This document shows, one piece after another, positions 1-6,633 of a stretch of DNA of 12,928 nucleotides. The translations under genes were made by a program, and so were the position numbers. Source of the DNA: JAAYVZ01 sp035403265 (GTDB taxonomy: Bacteria > Acidobacteriota > Thermoanaerobaculia > Thermoanaerobaculales > Thermoanaerobaculaceae); contig DAONEV010000091.1 of NCBI GenBank assembly GCA_035403265.1, positions 1 through 12,928 of the forward strand. Reading direction: 5' to 3'. Positions within the stretch are counted from its first letter, which is position 1, and every line of letters starts with the position of its first letter. The notes beneath the pieces are model-generated. The model did no database searches and was not told the DNA's origin. It saw only the letters and a list, made by a program, of their open reading frames with translations.

Positions 1-1
1 C

Positions 2-1714
2 CTCTGGCCCCGGGTCGTCCAGCAACCGGCCGAGGCCTGGCGCTGGGTGCGGCTCGCTTTGGTGCTCGTGGCCGCGGCCAGCCTCGTCCTGGCCCTGGCG
101 CGGCCGCGCTGGGGAATGGTGCGCGAAAAGCTGGAGCGGCAGGGCGTGGACGTGGTGCTCGTGCTCGACACATCCGCGTCCATGAGCTGCTCCGACGTGC
201 AACCCAGCCGCTTCGTGGTGGCCCGGGCCGCTACGGCCGCCCTCCTGGACCGGCTGGCCGGCGACCGCTTCGCCCTTGTGGCCCTCGAGGGCGAGGCCTA
301 CCCGCTCGTGCCGCTGACGCTGGATGCCGATGCGGTCGGGCTGTTCCTCGACACCATGGAACCCGGCATCGTGCCCACGCCTGGGACCTCGCTTGGAGCC
401 GGTCTGGCCCGCGCCCTCGACCTCTTCGTGGACCCCAACCGGGCCAACAAGGTGGTGGTCCTGGCCTCGGACGGTGAGGACCTCGAGGGCGGCCTCGACG
501 AGGTGATCGGGAAGGCCAAGCAGATGGGCGTCGTCGTGCACACCATTGCGGTCGGCACCGAAGGCGGCGGCCCGGTGCCCGACCTCGACCGCGACGGCAA
601 GCAGGTCGGCTTCAAGAAGGACGAGGGCGGCTCGGCGGTGGTGTCGCGCCTCCATCCCGAGACCCTCGAAGCCGTCGCGCGCGCGACCGGCGGGCGGGCG
701 GTGCGAGTCCAGGGCAGTCAGCCCCTGGCCTGGGAGATCGCCTCGGCCATCGACGGCATGGAGCAGCAGACCCTGGCCCGCGAGTACGCCTACCGCAAGA
801 AGGAACGGTTCCAGTGGCCGCTGGCGGTCGCCGTCGTCGCCTTGACCCTCGGGTTGCTGGTTCCTCTTCCGCCATTGCGAAGGCGGAAGAAGCCGGCTGC
901 CAGCGACAAGCCAGGCGGGGGTCGGGGTCCGGGGTCAGGGCTCCGAGGTCCGGCTGGGGCCTTCACAGGGCCGACGGTCTCCATCCTCACTGCGGCGATG
1001 CTGGTGCTGGCTGGAGTGGCGGGGGCGCAGGAGGCCGCGCCGGCGAAGGGGTCGGTGGTGGACGAGGTGCTGCTGCGCCCGAGCCGGTATACCTCCAGGG
1101 CACGATCCCTCTACGACGAGGGAAACTACCCGAAGTCACTCGAACGCTTTACCGACGCGAACCAGGCACGTCCCTCGGACGCTCGTGCCCGCTTCAACCT
1201 CGCGGACGCCCTCTTCAAGGCGGGCAAGCTGGACGAGGCCGGCGTGCTGTTCCGGGCGCTGGGCGAAAAGGACGATGCGCCGCTTGCCTTCGAGTCACGC
1301 TACAACCTCGGCAATGTTGAGCTCGCCCGCCAGAAGTTCCCCGACGCGGTCGGCGCCTATCGCCGGGCGCTCAGGCTCCGCCAGGACGATGCGGACACCC
1401 GCCGCAACCTGGAGCTGGCGCTGCGCGCCATCCAGCAGCAGAAAGAGCAGGAGAAGCAGCAAGGACAGCAGGACCCCAAGCAGGATCAGAAGGACAAGCC
1501 GCAGCAGGGCCAGCAGCCGAACCAGCAGGAGCAGCAGGGACAGCAGCAACAGCGGCGCGACGAGCAGGAGCGTGAGCGCTTCCAGCGCGAGGCCGGTATG
1601 CCCAAGGAGCAGGCCATGCAACTGCTTTCAGCCCTCGAGCAGACGGAGAAGGACGAGCAGAAGCGGCAGCTCCAGGCGCTGCGCGCCGTCCGCAAGAAGG
1701 GGAAGGACTGGTGA
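2..1714 (+). CDS. batB/batC: BatB-BatC fusion: VWA-domain membrane protein with TPR and Gln-rich tail (5' partial)
   Basis: This is an inner-membrane Bat (Bacteroides aerotolerance) component that joins a BatB-type VWA domain to BatC-type TPRs. The frame is open to the window edge, so the true start lies upstream; residues here count from the in-frame GTG at 47. Residues 1-20 form a hydrophobic helix ending in ALARP, typical of BatA/BatB. The VWA domain (about 33-235) keeps the MIDAS residues DTSAS (41-45), Thr114 and SDGED (141-145). A second membrane helix (258-275) is followed by RRRKK. A Gly/Pro/Arg linker leads to a third hydrophobic segment (about 310-327) ending in AGAQEA, which resembles a signal-peptide end. 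About three TPRs follow (345-460), then a Gln/Lys-rich tract (463-502). BatB and BatC are usually separate proteins, so this is read as a fusion. The role is probably envelope protein-protein contact with BatA, BatD and BatE. The family assignment is firm; the biochemical function is poorly defined. Confidence 0.9.
   Translation, partial: LWPRVVQQPAEAWRWVRLALVLVAAASLVLALARPRWGMVREKLERQGVDVVLVLDTSASMSCSDVQPSRFVVARAATAALLDRLAGDRFALVALEGEAYPLVPLTLDADAVGLFLDTMEPGIVPTPGTSLGAGLARALDLFVDPNRANKVVVLASDGEDLEGGLDEVIGKAKQMGVVVHTIAVGTEGGGPVPDLDRDGKQVGFKKDEGGSAVVSRLHPETLEAVARATGGRAVRVQGSQPLAWEIASAIDGMEQQTLAREYAYRKKERFQWPLAVAVVALTLGLLVPLPPLRRRKKPAASDKPGGGRGPGSGLRGPAGAFTGPTVSILTAAMLVLAGVAGAQEAAPAKGSVVDEVLLRPSRYTSRARSLYDEGNYPKSLERFTDANQARPSDARARFNLADALFKAGKLDEAGVLFRALGEKDDAPLAFESRYNLGNVELARQKFPDAVGAYRRALRLRQDDADTRRNLELALRAIQQQKEQEKQQGQQDPKQDQKDKPQQGQQPNQQEQQGQQQQRRDEQERERFQREAGMPKEQAMQLLSALEQTEKDEQKRQLQALRAVRKKGKDW
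920..953 (+). repeat. Degenerate GGTCCGG heptamer tandem tract in the BatB-BatC linker
   Basis: Four consecutive 7-nt units (GGTCCGG, GGTCAGG, GCTCCGA, GGTCCGG at 926-953) follow a 6-nt unit GGTCGG at 920-925. The T of each unit recurs every 7 nt from 928 to 949. The tract encodes part of the Gly/Pro/Arg linker between the second membrane helix and the signal-like third segment of the fusion protein. A similar tract lies at the batC/batD junction. The periodicity is read directly; an origin by slippage or insertion is inference. Confidence 0.6.
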
Positions 1715-3573
1715 GCCCGATCCACCTGCCCGTCCGCTGGTCTGGAGTCCGCGGCCCGGGGCCCGGAAGAAACGCCGGTCGATCGGGCGGGGGGCAGCGT
1801 GGCCGGCAGGGGATGCTGATTCTCGCCGCCCTCGCCCTCCTGGGAGTCGGAGCGGGCGTGGCACGAGCGGAAGAGCCGGAGTTCAGGGCCGAGGTGGAGG
1901 CCCGCAAGGTCGGCCTCGACGATACCTTTGCGCTTACCATCACCATCGAGGGACGCTCCATCGACCTCAAGGGGGAGATCAGCACCCCGGAGCTGCAGAA
2001 CCTCCAGATCGTCGGCGGGCCGTCGCTCTCGACCCGCGTGTCGTTCGTCAACGGCGCCATCTCCCAGTCCAGGCAGTACACCTTCATTCTCCAGCCCTCC
2101 GCCGTCGGTACGGCCTCCATCGGCCCGGTGCGCGCCACGCTTGGCGAAAGGGAGCGCTCCACCGAACCGATCTCGGTCGACGTCGTCGCCGGCACCGTGG
2201 TGCAGGCGCGGCCGCGGCCCGTCGACCCGTTCGACCGGTCCGACGCGGACAACCCGTTCGACGCACTGTTCGGCCAGCAGCGCGGACCCGTGCAACGTGC
2301 CAAGGTCCTCGTCACCGCCGAGGCCAGCCGCACGCACGTCTTCGTCGGCGAGTCGGTCCTCGTGACCTACTACCTCGTCACCCAGGCCGCCATTGCCGGC
2401 ATCGAGCTCGAGGACGCCCCCAAGTACCCGGGGTTCTGGGTCGAGGAGCTGCCGCGCACCGACGAACAACCGCGGGGCGAAAGGGTCGCCAGGGATGGCG
2501 AGCCCTTCCAGCGCTTCGCCGTGCTGCAGAAGCTCCTCTACCCCACCAAGGCCGGTGTGCTGGAGATCCCGGCGGCCCGCTTCCGGCTCGGCGTCCCCCA
2601 GCGACCGTCCTTCTTCGACGGCTTCCCGGGCGGCACGACGACAATCAGCCGCGCCACCGAGCCGCTCCGGATCACGGTCGACCCGCTTCCCGCCGCAGAA
2701 GGAATGAGCGGCGCCGTGGGCCGGCTCCAGGCCACCGCGGCCCTGGACCGCGACTCGGTGCAGGTCGGCGAAGCCGCAACCCTGCGCTTCCGGGTGGCCG
2801 GCACCGGCAACCTGAAGTGGATCGAGCACGGCCCCGAGGTGTCGATTCCGGGCGTGCGGGTCTACCCCCCGCAGGTCAAGACCGACGTCAAGGCGGGACC
2901 CGCCGGTATGTCCGGATCCCGTACCTGGGAGTACGTCTTGATCCCGGAGACCGTCGGCATCCACCACGTCCCGGCGCTCACGTTCTCCCACCTCGACCTC
3001 GGGAGCCGGCGCCTCACCCGGACGACCACCGAGCCCCTGGAGCTGCGGGCCACGGCAGGCGCAGGCTCGACGACCACTGTGTCCTCGGCCGCGACCGGGC
3101 AGCTATCCACTCCGACGGCACCTGGGGGCGAGCTGCGGCTGCGGGCCGAGCTCGAGGCGAGACATCAGGTGATCCCGCGCGTCACGGCGACCGGGCTCTC
3201 GATCCTGGCGCTCGTCGCCGCTCTCGGGCACCTGCTGCTCTGGGGATGGCCGAGGCTCTCCAGTGCGGGCGAAGTCCACGCCTCGACGGTGCACGGGCGG
3301 TCAACCCGCCAGGCCCTGTCGGACCTGCGGCTCGTGGCCAGGGGGGACCTCAGCAAGGAATCCGCCGCCGTCCTGGTTGAGCAGTGCATCGCGGACCTCT
3401 TCGGCCCGCTCGACGAGCGCCCGGCTGAGGGCGACAGCGAGCGCGAGCTCGCGCTCAAGTCCATCCTGCGGGACGCCCGCTTCATCCGCTACGCGCCTCA
3501 GCTCGGCGACTACTCGGAGAAGCTCGGGGAAGTCGTCGACCGGGCCGCCACGGCGATCAGGAGGTGGGCATGA
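1711..3573 (+). CDS. batD: BatD family aerotolerance protein
   Basis: BatD is a large, mostly periplasmic protein held by one C-terminal membrane helix and is a partner of the Bat VWA/TPR proteins. Hallmarks are the block around residues 105-138 (SLSTRVSFVNGAISQSRQYT followed by the LQP and G..SIGP region), repeated beta-rich domains, a membrane helix at about 491-513, and a roughly 100-residue cytoplasmic tail. The GTG at 1711 overlaps the preceding stop by 4 nt and has an AAGGA about 3 nt upstream, which favours translational coupling. However, the first 34 residues are Arg/Gly-rich, and an in-frame ATG at 1813 begins a cleaner signal peptide (MLILAALALLGVGAGVARAEE). That ATG has a poorly placed AGGGG, so 1711 is kept. 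Length (620 aa, or 586 from 1813) fits the family. It is co-transcribed with batB/C and batE. Confidence 0.9.
   Translation: MSPIHLPVRWSGVRGPGPGRNAGRSGGGQRGRQGMLILAALALLGVGAGVARAEEPEFRAEVEARKVGLDDTFALTITIEGRSIDLKGEISTPELQNLQIVGGPSLSTRVSFVNGAISQSRQYTFILQPSAVGTASIGPVRATLGERERSTEPISVDVVAGTVVQARPRPVDPFDRSDADNPFDALFGQQRGPVQRAKVLVTAEASRTHVFVGESVLVTYYLVTQAAIAGIELEDAPKYPGFWVEELPRTDEQPRGERVARDGEPFQRFAVLQKLLYPTKAGVLEIPAARFRLGVPQRPSFFDGFPGGTTTISRATEPLRITVDPLPAAEGMSGAVGRLQATAALDRDSVQVGEAATLRFRVAGTGNLKWIEHGPEVSIPGVRVYPPQVKTDVKAGPAGMSGSRTWEYVLIPETVGIHHVPALTFSHLDLGSRRLTRTTTEPLELRATAGAGSTTTVSSAATGQLSTPTAPGGELRLRAELEARHQVIPRVTATGLSILALVAALGHLLLWGWPRLSSAGEVHASTVHGRSTRQALSDLRLVARGDLSKESAAVLVEQCIADLFGPLDERPAEGDSERELALKSILRDARFIRYAPQLGDYSEKLGEVVDRAATAIRRWA
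1739..1766 (+). repeat. Second degenerate GGTCCGG heptamer tract at the batC/batD junction
   Basis: Four 7-nt units in phase read GGTCTGG, AGTCCGC, GGCCCGG and GGCCCGG, with the same consensus as the tract at 920-953. It lies between the GTG at 1711 and the ATG at 1813, just ahead of the BatD signal peptide. If translation starts at 1813 it is non-coding leader; if at 1711 it encodes part of an Arg/Gly-rich N-terminal extension. Confidence 0.5.
3559..3564 (+). promoter_or_regulatory. Shine-Dalgarno AGGAGG that sets the batE start
   Basis: A perfect AGGAGG sits 5 nt before the ATG at 3570. An in-frame GTG at 3564 overlaps this site and could not use it, so the ATG is the start. The site lies inside the end of batD. 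Confidence 0.8.
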
Positions 3574-4352
3574 GGTCCCCGCACGGCCCGTGGCCCGTGA
3601 TCCTCTGCTTGACGACCGTCGTCCTGACAATGGCGGCCGGGAGCTCGTTGGCGGCGACCCCCAACCCGGAGCAGCGCTTCCGCGAGGCGACGGCGCTCAT
3701 GCGGGGCGGGGACATCCCCGGAGCGCTGCGGATCTACCGCGAGTTGGCGAGCGCCGGCGACGCGAGCGTCAACCTGTACTGGAACTGGGCGCAGGCCGCG
3801 GCCGCGCGCGGTCAGGCCGGCGAGGCGGTCTGGGCGCTGCTGCGGGGACGGGACACGGGCGCGGCCGATGCGGCGATGGAGCGCGAGATCGAGCGACTGC
3901 GCGAGGCGCTGCACCTCGACGCCGCCGAGCTCGATCCGGTCCCGACCGCCAGGCTCGGGCGCCTGATCCGGCGCTGGCACCTCGCGTCCGTGGCCATGTT
4001 GCTCGTGCTGGCTTCGCTGGGTTTCCACACCGCAGCCCGTCGCAGCTCTCTTGCCTGGTTGAAGCCTGCCGCCTGGGTGATGGTGGTCCCGGGCGTCGGC
4101 ATCGCCCTCGTCGGGCTTGCCGTCACGGCCTCGCGTCCGACGGCGGTCGTGACGACAAGGGACGCCCGTCTCCTCGACGCCGCAGCGCCGGGCGCCTCCG
4201 TCGTCGCAACCCTGCGCGAGGGCGAGGTCGTCCCTGTTCTCGACGCCGCCGGCGAGTTCCTCCGCATTCAGGACTCCTCGGGCGCCCGCGGCTGGGTGCG
4301 GACCACCGAAGCCTGGCGGCTGGACCAGGTGGCGCCTCCGGACCATCGTTGA
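3570..4352 (+). CDS. batE: BatE-like protein: TPR, two membrane helices and SH3 domain
   Basis: This is the last gene of the bat operon, 260 aa. A signal-like helix (about 9-29) ends in SSLAA. TPR-like helices follow (33-95, including a NLYWNWAQAAAARGQAGEA stretch). Two membrane helices at 137-153 and 166-186 flank an RR-containing loop. A C-terminal bacterial SH3 domain (about 190-250) has the typical VPVLDAAGEFLRIQDSSGARGWV strand pattern, abbreviated here to key positions V221, L231 and GWV at 241-243. The TPR and SH3 parts should both face the periplasm. This architecture is that of BatE in other bat operons, where it is thought to contact the other Bat proteins. The ATG overlaps the batD stop (ATGA), so coupling is likely. 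The exact role of BatE is not established. Confidence 0.85.
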   Translation: MRSPHGPWPVILCLTTVVLTMAAGSSLAATPNPEQRFREATALMRGGDIPGALRIYRELASAGDASVNLYWNWAQAAAARGQAGEAVWALLRGRDTGAADAAMEREIERLREALHLDAAELDPVPTARLGRLIRRWHLASVAMLLVLASLGFHTAARRSSLAWLKPAAWVMVVPGVGIALVGLAVTASRPTAVVTTRDARLLDAAAPGASVVATLREGEVVPVLDAAGEFLRIQDSSGARGWVRTTEAWRLDQVAPPDHR

Positions 4353-4361
4353 GCGCTCCTT

Positions 4362-4379
4362 CCGGGGTCGTCGTCCCGG
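4362..4379 (+). terminator. Weak hairpin after the bat operon
   Basis: CCGGG (4362-4366) and CCCGG (4375-4379) form a 5-bp stem with an 8-nt loop, 10 nt after the batE stop. A G-T wobble can extend it to 6 bp. There is no T-tract, so it may only attenuate transcription or be chance in GC-rich sequence. Confidence 0.25.
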
Positions 4380-4407
4380 TCACGAAGCCCCCGCGCTGCG
4401 CTACCAT
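4380..4407 (+). promoter_or_regulatory. Candidate promoter for the small exported protein gene
   Basis: TCACGA (4380-4385) and TACCAT (4402-4407) are spaced by 16 nt and could serve as weak -35 and -10 boxes. They lie 25 nt before the ATG at 4433. The match to the sigma-70 consensus is modest, and read-through from the bat operon is equally possible. Confidence 0.25.
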
Positions 4408-4432
4408 GGTCACCAGATCACAGGAGGCAACC

Positions 4433-4801
4433 ATGCGCGCGTCCATCCTCACTGTCGTGTTGCTCGGCATCGCGGCCGGCCTGGCAGCGATCTCCTCCGA
4501 GCCCGTCTACATCAAGGGGTACGAGGGTGCCAGCGGCGTCGTCAGCGCCGTCGAGGCGATCAAGACCGCCCGCAAGAGCATCAAGCTCGACCCGGCCAAC
4601 CAGCAGATCCTCGCCAATCTGGAGCCGGTGATTGCCAAGCTCGGCGACAAGGCCAAGATGTACAAGGACAAGCCGGTCGAGGTGACCCCGGAGTACGCAG
4701 GCCTCACCGCCGCGGTCAGGAAAATCAAGCTCGCCCGCGAGCACGTCCTGCTCCAGAAGCTGGACGCCCTGGTCAAGGCCATCGAGCTGGCGAACAAGTA
4801 G
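4433..4801 (+). CDS. Small exported helical protein, unrecognised
   Basis: I do not recognise this 122-aa protein. The ATG has a perfect AGGAGG at 4422-4427 with a 5-nt spacer, so expression looks efficient. Residues 1-20 form a signal-peptide-like hydrophobic stretch with one Arg near the start. There is no Cys, so it is not a lipoprotein, and no Trp. The mature part is rich in Ala, Lys, Leu and Val and should be largely alpha-helical, with two similar segments: one around VSAVEAIKTARKSIKLDP (37-54) and one around LTAAVRKIKLAREHVLLQKL (91-110). This hints at an internal duplication of a helical hairpin. It begins 80 nt after batE and ends 18 nt before a DUF2513 gene, so it is probably co-transcribed with that gene. 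It is likely periplasmic; the function is unknown. Confidence 0.75.
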   Translation: MRASILTVVLLGIAAGLAAISSEPVYIKGYEGASGVVSAVEAIKTARKSIKLDPANQQILANLEPVIAKLGDKAKMYKDKPVEVTPEYAGLTAAVRKIKLAREHVLLQKLDALVKAIELANK

Positions 4802-4819
4802 CAGCGCCACAGGCTCCCG

Positions 4820-5191
4820 ATGAAGCGCCACTTCGACCTTCTGCGCACCATCCTTCTGCGGACGGAAGCCTCCGCCGCGGGCACCAACGTCCTGGAGATG
4901 GGGTTCGACCACGAGTTCGCCGAGGTCGCCCACCATGTCGAGCTGCTTGTGGAGGCCGGCCTGCTCAAGGCCCAGATCACCTATCTGGACCACTCCCCCG
5001 TGCCGGTCTACGTGGTCGTCGAACGACTCACCTGGGCAGGCCACGAGCTGCTCGACCTGGCTCGTGACGACGGGCGGTGGAACCAGGTGCTGGCGCGCGT
5101 CGGCGCCACCACCGGGGCCACCAGCTTCGAGATCGTCAGGTCCATGCTCGAGGAGGCCCACCACCGCGCCCTCGGCCGTCCCGTCAACTGA
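4820..5191 (+). CDS. DUF2513 family protein
   Basis: This 123-aa soluble protein matches the DUF2513 pattern: MKRHFDLLRTILL at the N-terminus, HVELLVEAGLLKA at 39-51, and the signature LTWAGHELLDLARDDGRWNQV at about 70-90 (key residues W72, G74, H75, D79, D83-D84 and W87). A short helix with FEIV and LEEA follows. The layout looks like a small winged-helix fold, as in regulators, but no DNA-binding role is proven for the family, which occurs in bacteria and phages. There is no strong Shine-Dalgarno before the ATG; with only 18 nt from the preceding stop, translation is probably coupled. It has no signal peptide, so it is cytoplasmic, unlike its exported neighbour. Confidence 0.85.
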   Translation: MKRHFDLLRTILLRTEASAAGTNVLEMGFDHEFAEVAHHVELLVEAGLLKAQITYLDHSPVPVYVVVERLTWAGHELLDLARDDGRWNQVLARVGATTGATSFEIVRSMLEEAHHRALGRPVN

Positions 5192-5215
5192 CCCCCAGGG
5201 TGGGCGCCGACCTCC

Positions 5216-5232
5216 GGGCCGCGCTGCGGCCC
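5216..5232. terminator. Perfect 7-bp hairpin in the convergent junction
   Basis: GGGCCGC (5216-5222) and GCGGCCC (5226-5232) pair perfectly around a GCT loop, 24 nt after the DUF2513 stop. No T-tract follows. It is the first of two adjacent hairpins between convergent genes and may help end transcription. Confidence 0.4.
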
Positions 5233-5247
5233 ACGGCGGTCTCAAGA

Positions 5248-5277
5248 CATCGGCCGGCCCCGAAGGACCGGCCGATG
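5248..5277. terminator. Perfect 10-bp hairpin, probable bidirectional terminator
   Basis: CATCGGCCGG (5248-5257) and CCGGCCGATG (5268-5277) are exact reverse complements. The 10-nt loop can form two further C-G pairs closing a CGAA tetraloop. The hairpin lies between convergent genes (stops at 5191 plus strand and 5302 minus strand), where a shared terminator is expected. No T-tract is present on either strand, so it may work with Rho or as a 3' RNA-stabilising stem. Confidence 0.6.
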
Positions 5278-5301
5278 CACATCCACGTGAATTCCGAGAC
5301 G

Positions 5302-6633
5302 CTACGCGGCGCCCTTGCCACCCACCGTGATCTCGGCGAACTTGACGGTCGGGCCGTCGACGGAGTCGCGCATCTCGAGGTCGTTGCCGACCATCTGCAC
5401 GCCCTTGAGCATCTCCCCGAGGTTGCCCGAGATCGTCACCTCGGCCACCGGGTGGACGATCTCGCCCTTCTCGATCCACAGCCCGAAGGCGCCCACCGAC
5501 ATGTCGCCGGTGGTCGGCATCAGCCCGAGGCCGATGACGCCCGTGAGCAGCAGCCCCTTGTCCACCGACTTGACGATCTCGGCCGGCGTCGAGCTTCCGG
5601 CCTTCCAGAACAGGTTGTTGACGCCGTTTGAGTTGCCGGTCGAGGGAAGCTTCAGCTTGCGGCCCCAGTAGGTGTCGAGCAGGTAGCTCTTCAGGATGCC
5701 CTTCTCGACCACGGTGGTGGTCCGACAGGGCACGCCCTCGCCGTCAAACGGCTCGGTGCCGATGCCGCCCTTGAGCAGCCCGTCGTCGACGATGGTGACC
5801 AGCTCGTTGCCAACCTGCTGCCCGAGCTTGTCCACGAACACCGACTGTCGGCGGGCGATGGCGTCGCCGCCGACGCACCGGGCAAGGAAGCCCAGCACCC
5901 ACGCGGTCATCGCCGGCTCCAGCACCATGGGCACCTTCTGGGTCGGTACCGGGCGGGCGCCGATGAGCCTCACGGTGCGCTCCACGGCTTTCCTGGCGAC
6001 CACTTCCGGCGATTCGAGGTCCGCGAGGCGACGGCTCGCGTCGCCCCAGGACTCCTGGAGGAGGTTCTGTCCCTCCCCGGCCTGGAATCCGACGTTGCAG
6101 AAGATCGCGCTGCGCCGGAACGAGCCGGAGAACCCCTGGGAGTTGACCAGGGTACGCGACCCCTCGCGGGTGCCGACGGTGGCGCCCAGCGACTTCTTGA
6201 CGCGCGTGTCGGCGAGGCCGATCGTCTCGAGCTGCCGTGCCCGCTCGATCAGCTTCTCGGTGGCCACCTCGCCGATCGCGGGGTCGTGGATGGCGAGCTC
6301 CTCGGCCTTGGCCCCCAGCGGCTGCGCCTGTGGCAGGCCGGAGAACGGGTCGGCCGACCCCAGCCGGGCGCGCGCGATGGCGCCGTCCACGAGCCGGGTG
6401 AGAGTGGCCTCGGCGAGGTCGGAGGAGCTGGCGGTCGCGGCCTTCCCGTCCACGAACACCCTCATGTTGACGTTGCGCGCGCCCGCCTCGGTGAGGTTCT
6501 GCACCTCACCCCCGAACACGAACGCGTTGCGCTCGCGACCTTCCTCGACGGTGACTTCGATCTGCGACGCGCCCCCCTTGCGGCCGTAGGCCACGAGGCG
6601 CTCGGCAAGCGACTGCAGGCTTTCCTTGCTCAT
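5302..6633 (-). CDS. pmbA: TldE/PmbA, non-catalytic partner of the TldD/TldE metalloprotease
   Basis: This 443-aa member of the TldD/PmbA family lacks the HExxxH zinc site, which is the mark of TldE/PmbA. In E. coli, TldD and TldE form a heterodimeric protease that matures microcin B17 and degrades unfolded peptides. Family signs are the N-terminal helix and EVTVEEGRERNAFVFGGEVQ region (26-45), the MVLEPAMTAWVLGFLARC region (236-253) where TldD would have its zinc motif, the STGNSNGVNNLF block (331-342), and a C-terminal EMLKGVQMVGNDLE segment (407-420). The ATG at 6633 overlaps the tldD stop by 4 nt (ATGA) and has GGGAGG a few nt upstream; an upstream extension to 6699 would run inside tldD and is not used. 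No signal peptide is visible, in contrast to its TldD partner. Confidence 0.9.
   Translation of the reverse strand: MSKESLQSLAERLVAYGRKGGASQIEVTVEEGRERNAFVFGGEVQNLTEAGARNVNMRVFVDGKAATASSSDLAEATLTRLVDGAIARARLGSADPFSGLPQAQPLGAKAEELAIHDPAIGEVATEKLIERARQLETIGLADTRVKKSLGATVGTREGSRTLVNSQGFSGSFRRSAIFCNVGFQAGEGQNLLQESWGDASRRLADLESPEVVARKAVERTVRLIGARPVPTQKVPMVLEPAMTAWVLGFLARCVGGDAIARRQSVFVDKLGQQVGNELVTIVDDGLLKGGIGTEPFDGEGVPCRTTTVVEKGILKSYLLDTYWGRKLKLPSTGNSNGVNNLFWKAGSSTPAEIVKSVDKGLLLTGVIGLGLMPTTGDMSVGAFGLWIEKGEIVHPVAEVTISGNLGEMLKGVQMVGNDLEMRDSVDGPTVKFAEITVGGKGAA

Noticed and set aside
1434..1560. CAG-rich stretch as a microsatellite
   Set aside because: It encodes the Gln/Lys-rich tail common in BatC-like proteins, with mixed CAG, AAG and GAG codons, so a protein-level explanation is enough.
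1185..3380. Long plus-strand open frame of 731 codons overlapping the bat genes
   Set aside because: It overlaps batB/C and batD in another frame, and its product is dominated by Arg, Pro, Ser and Gly, as expected of a shadow frame in GC-rich DNA.
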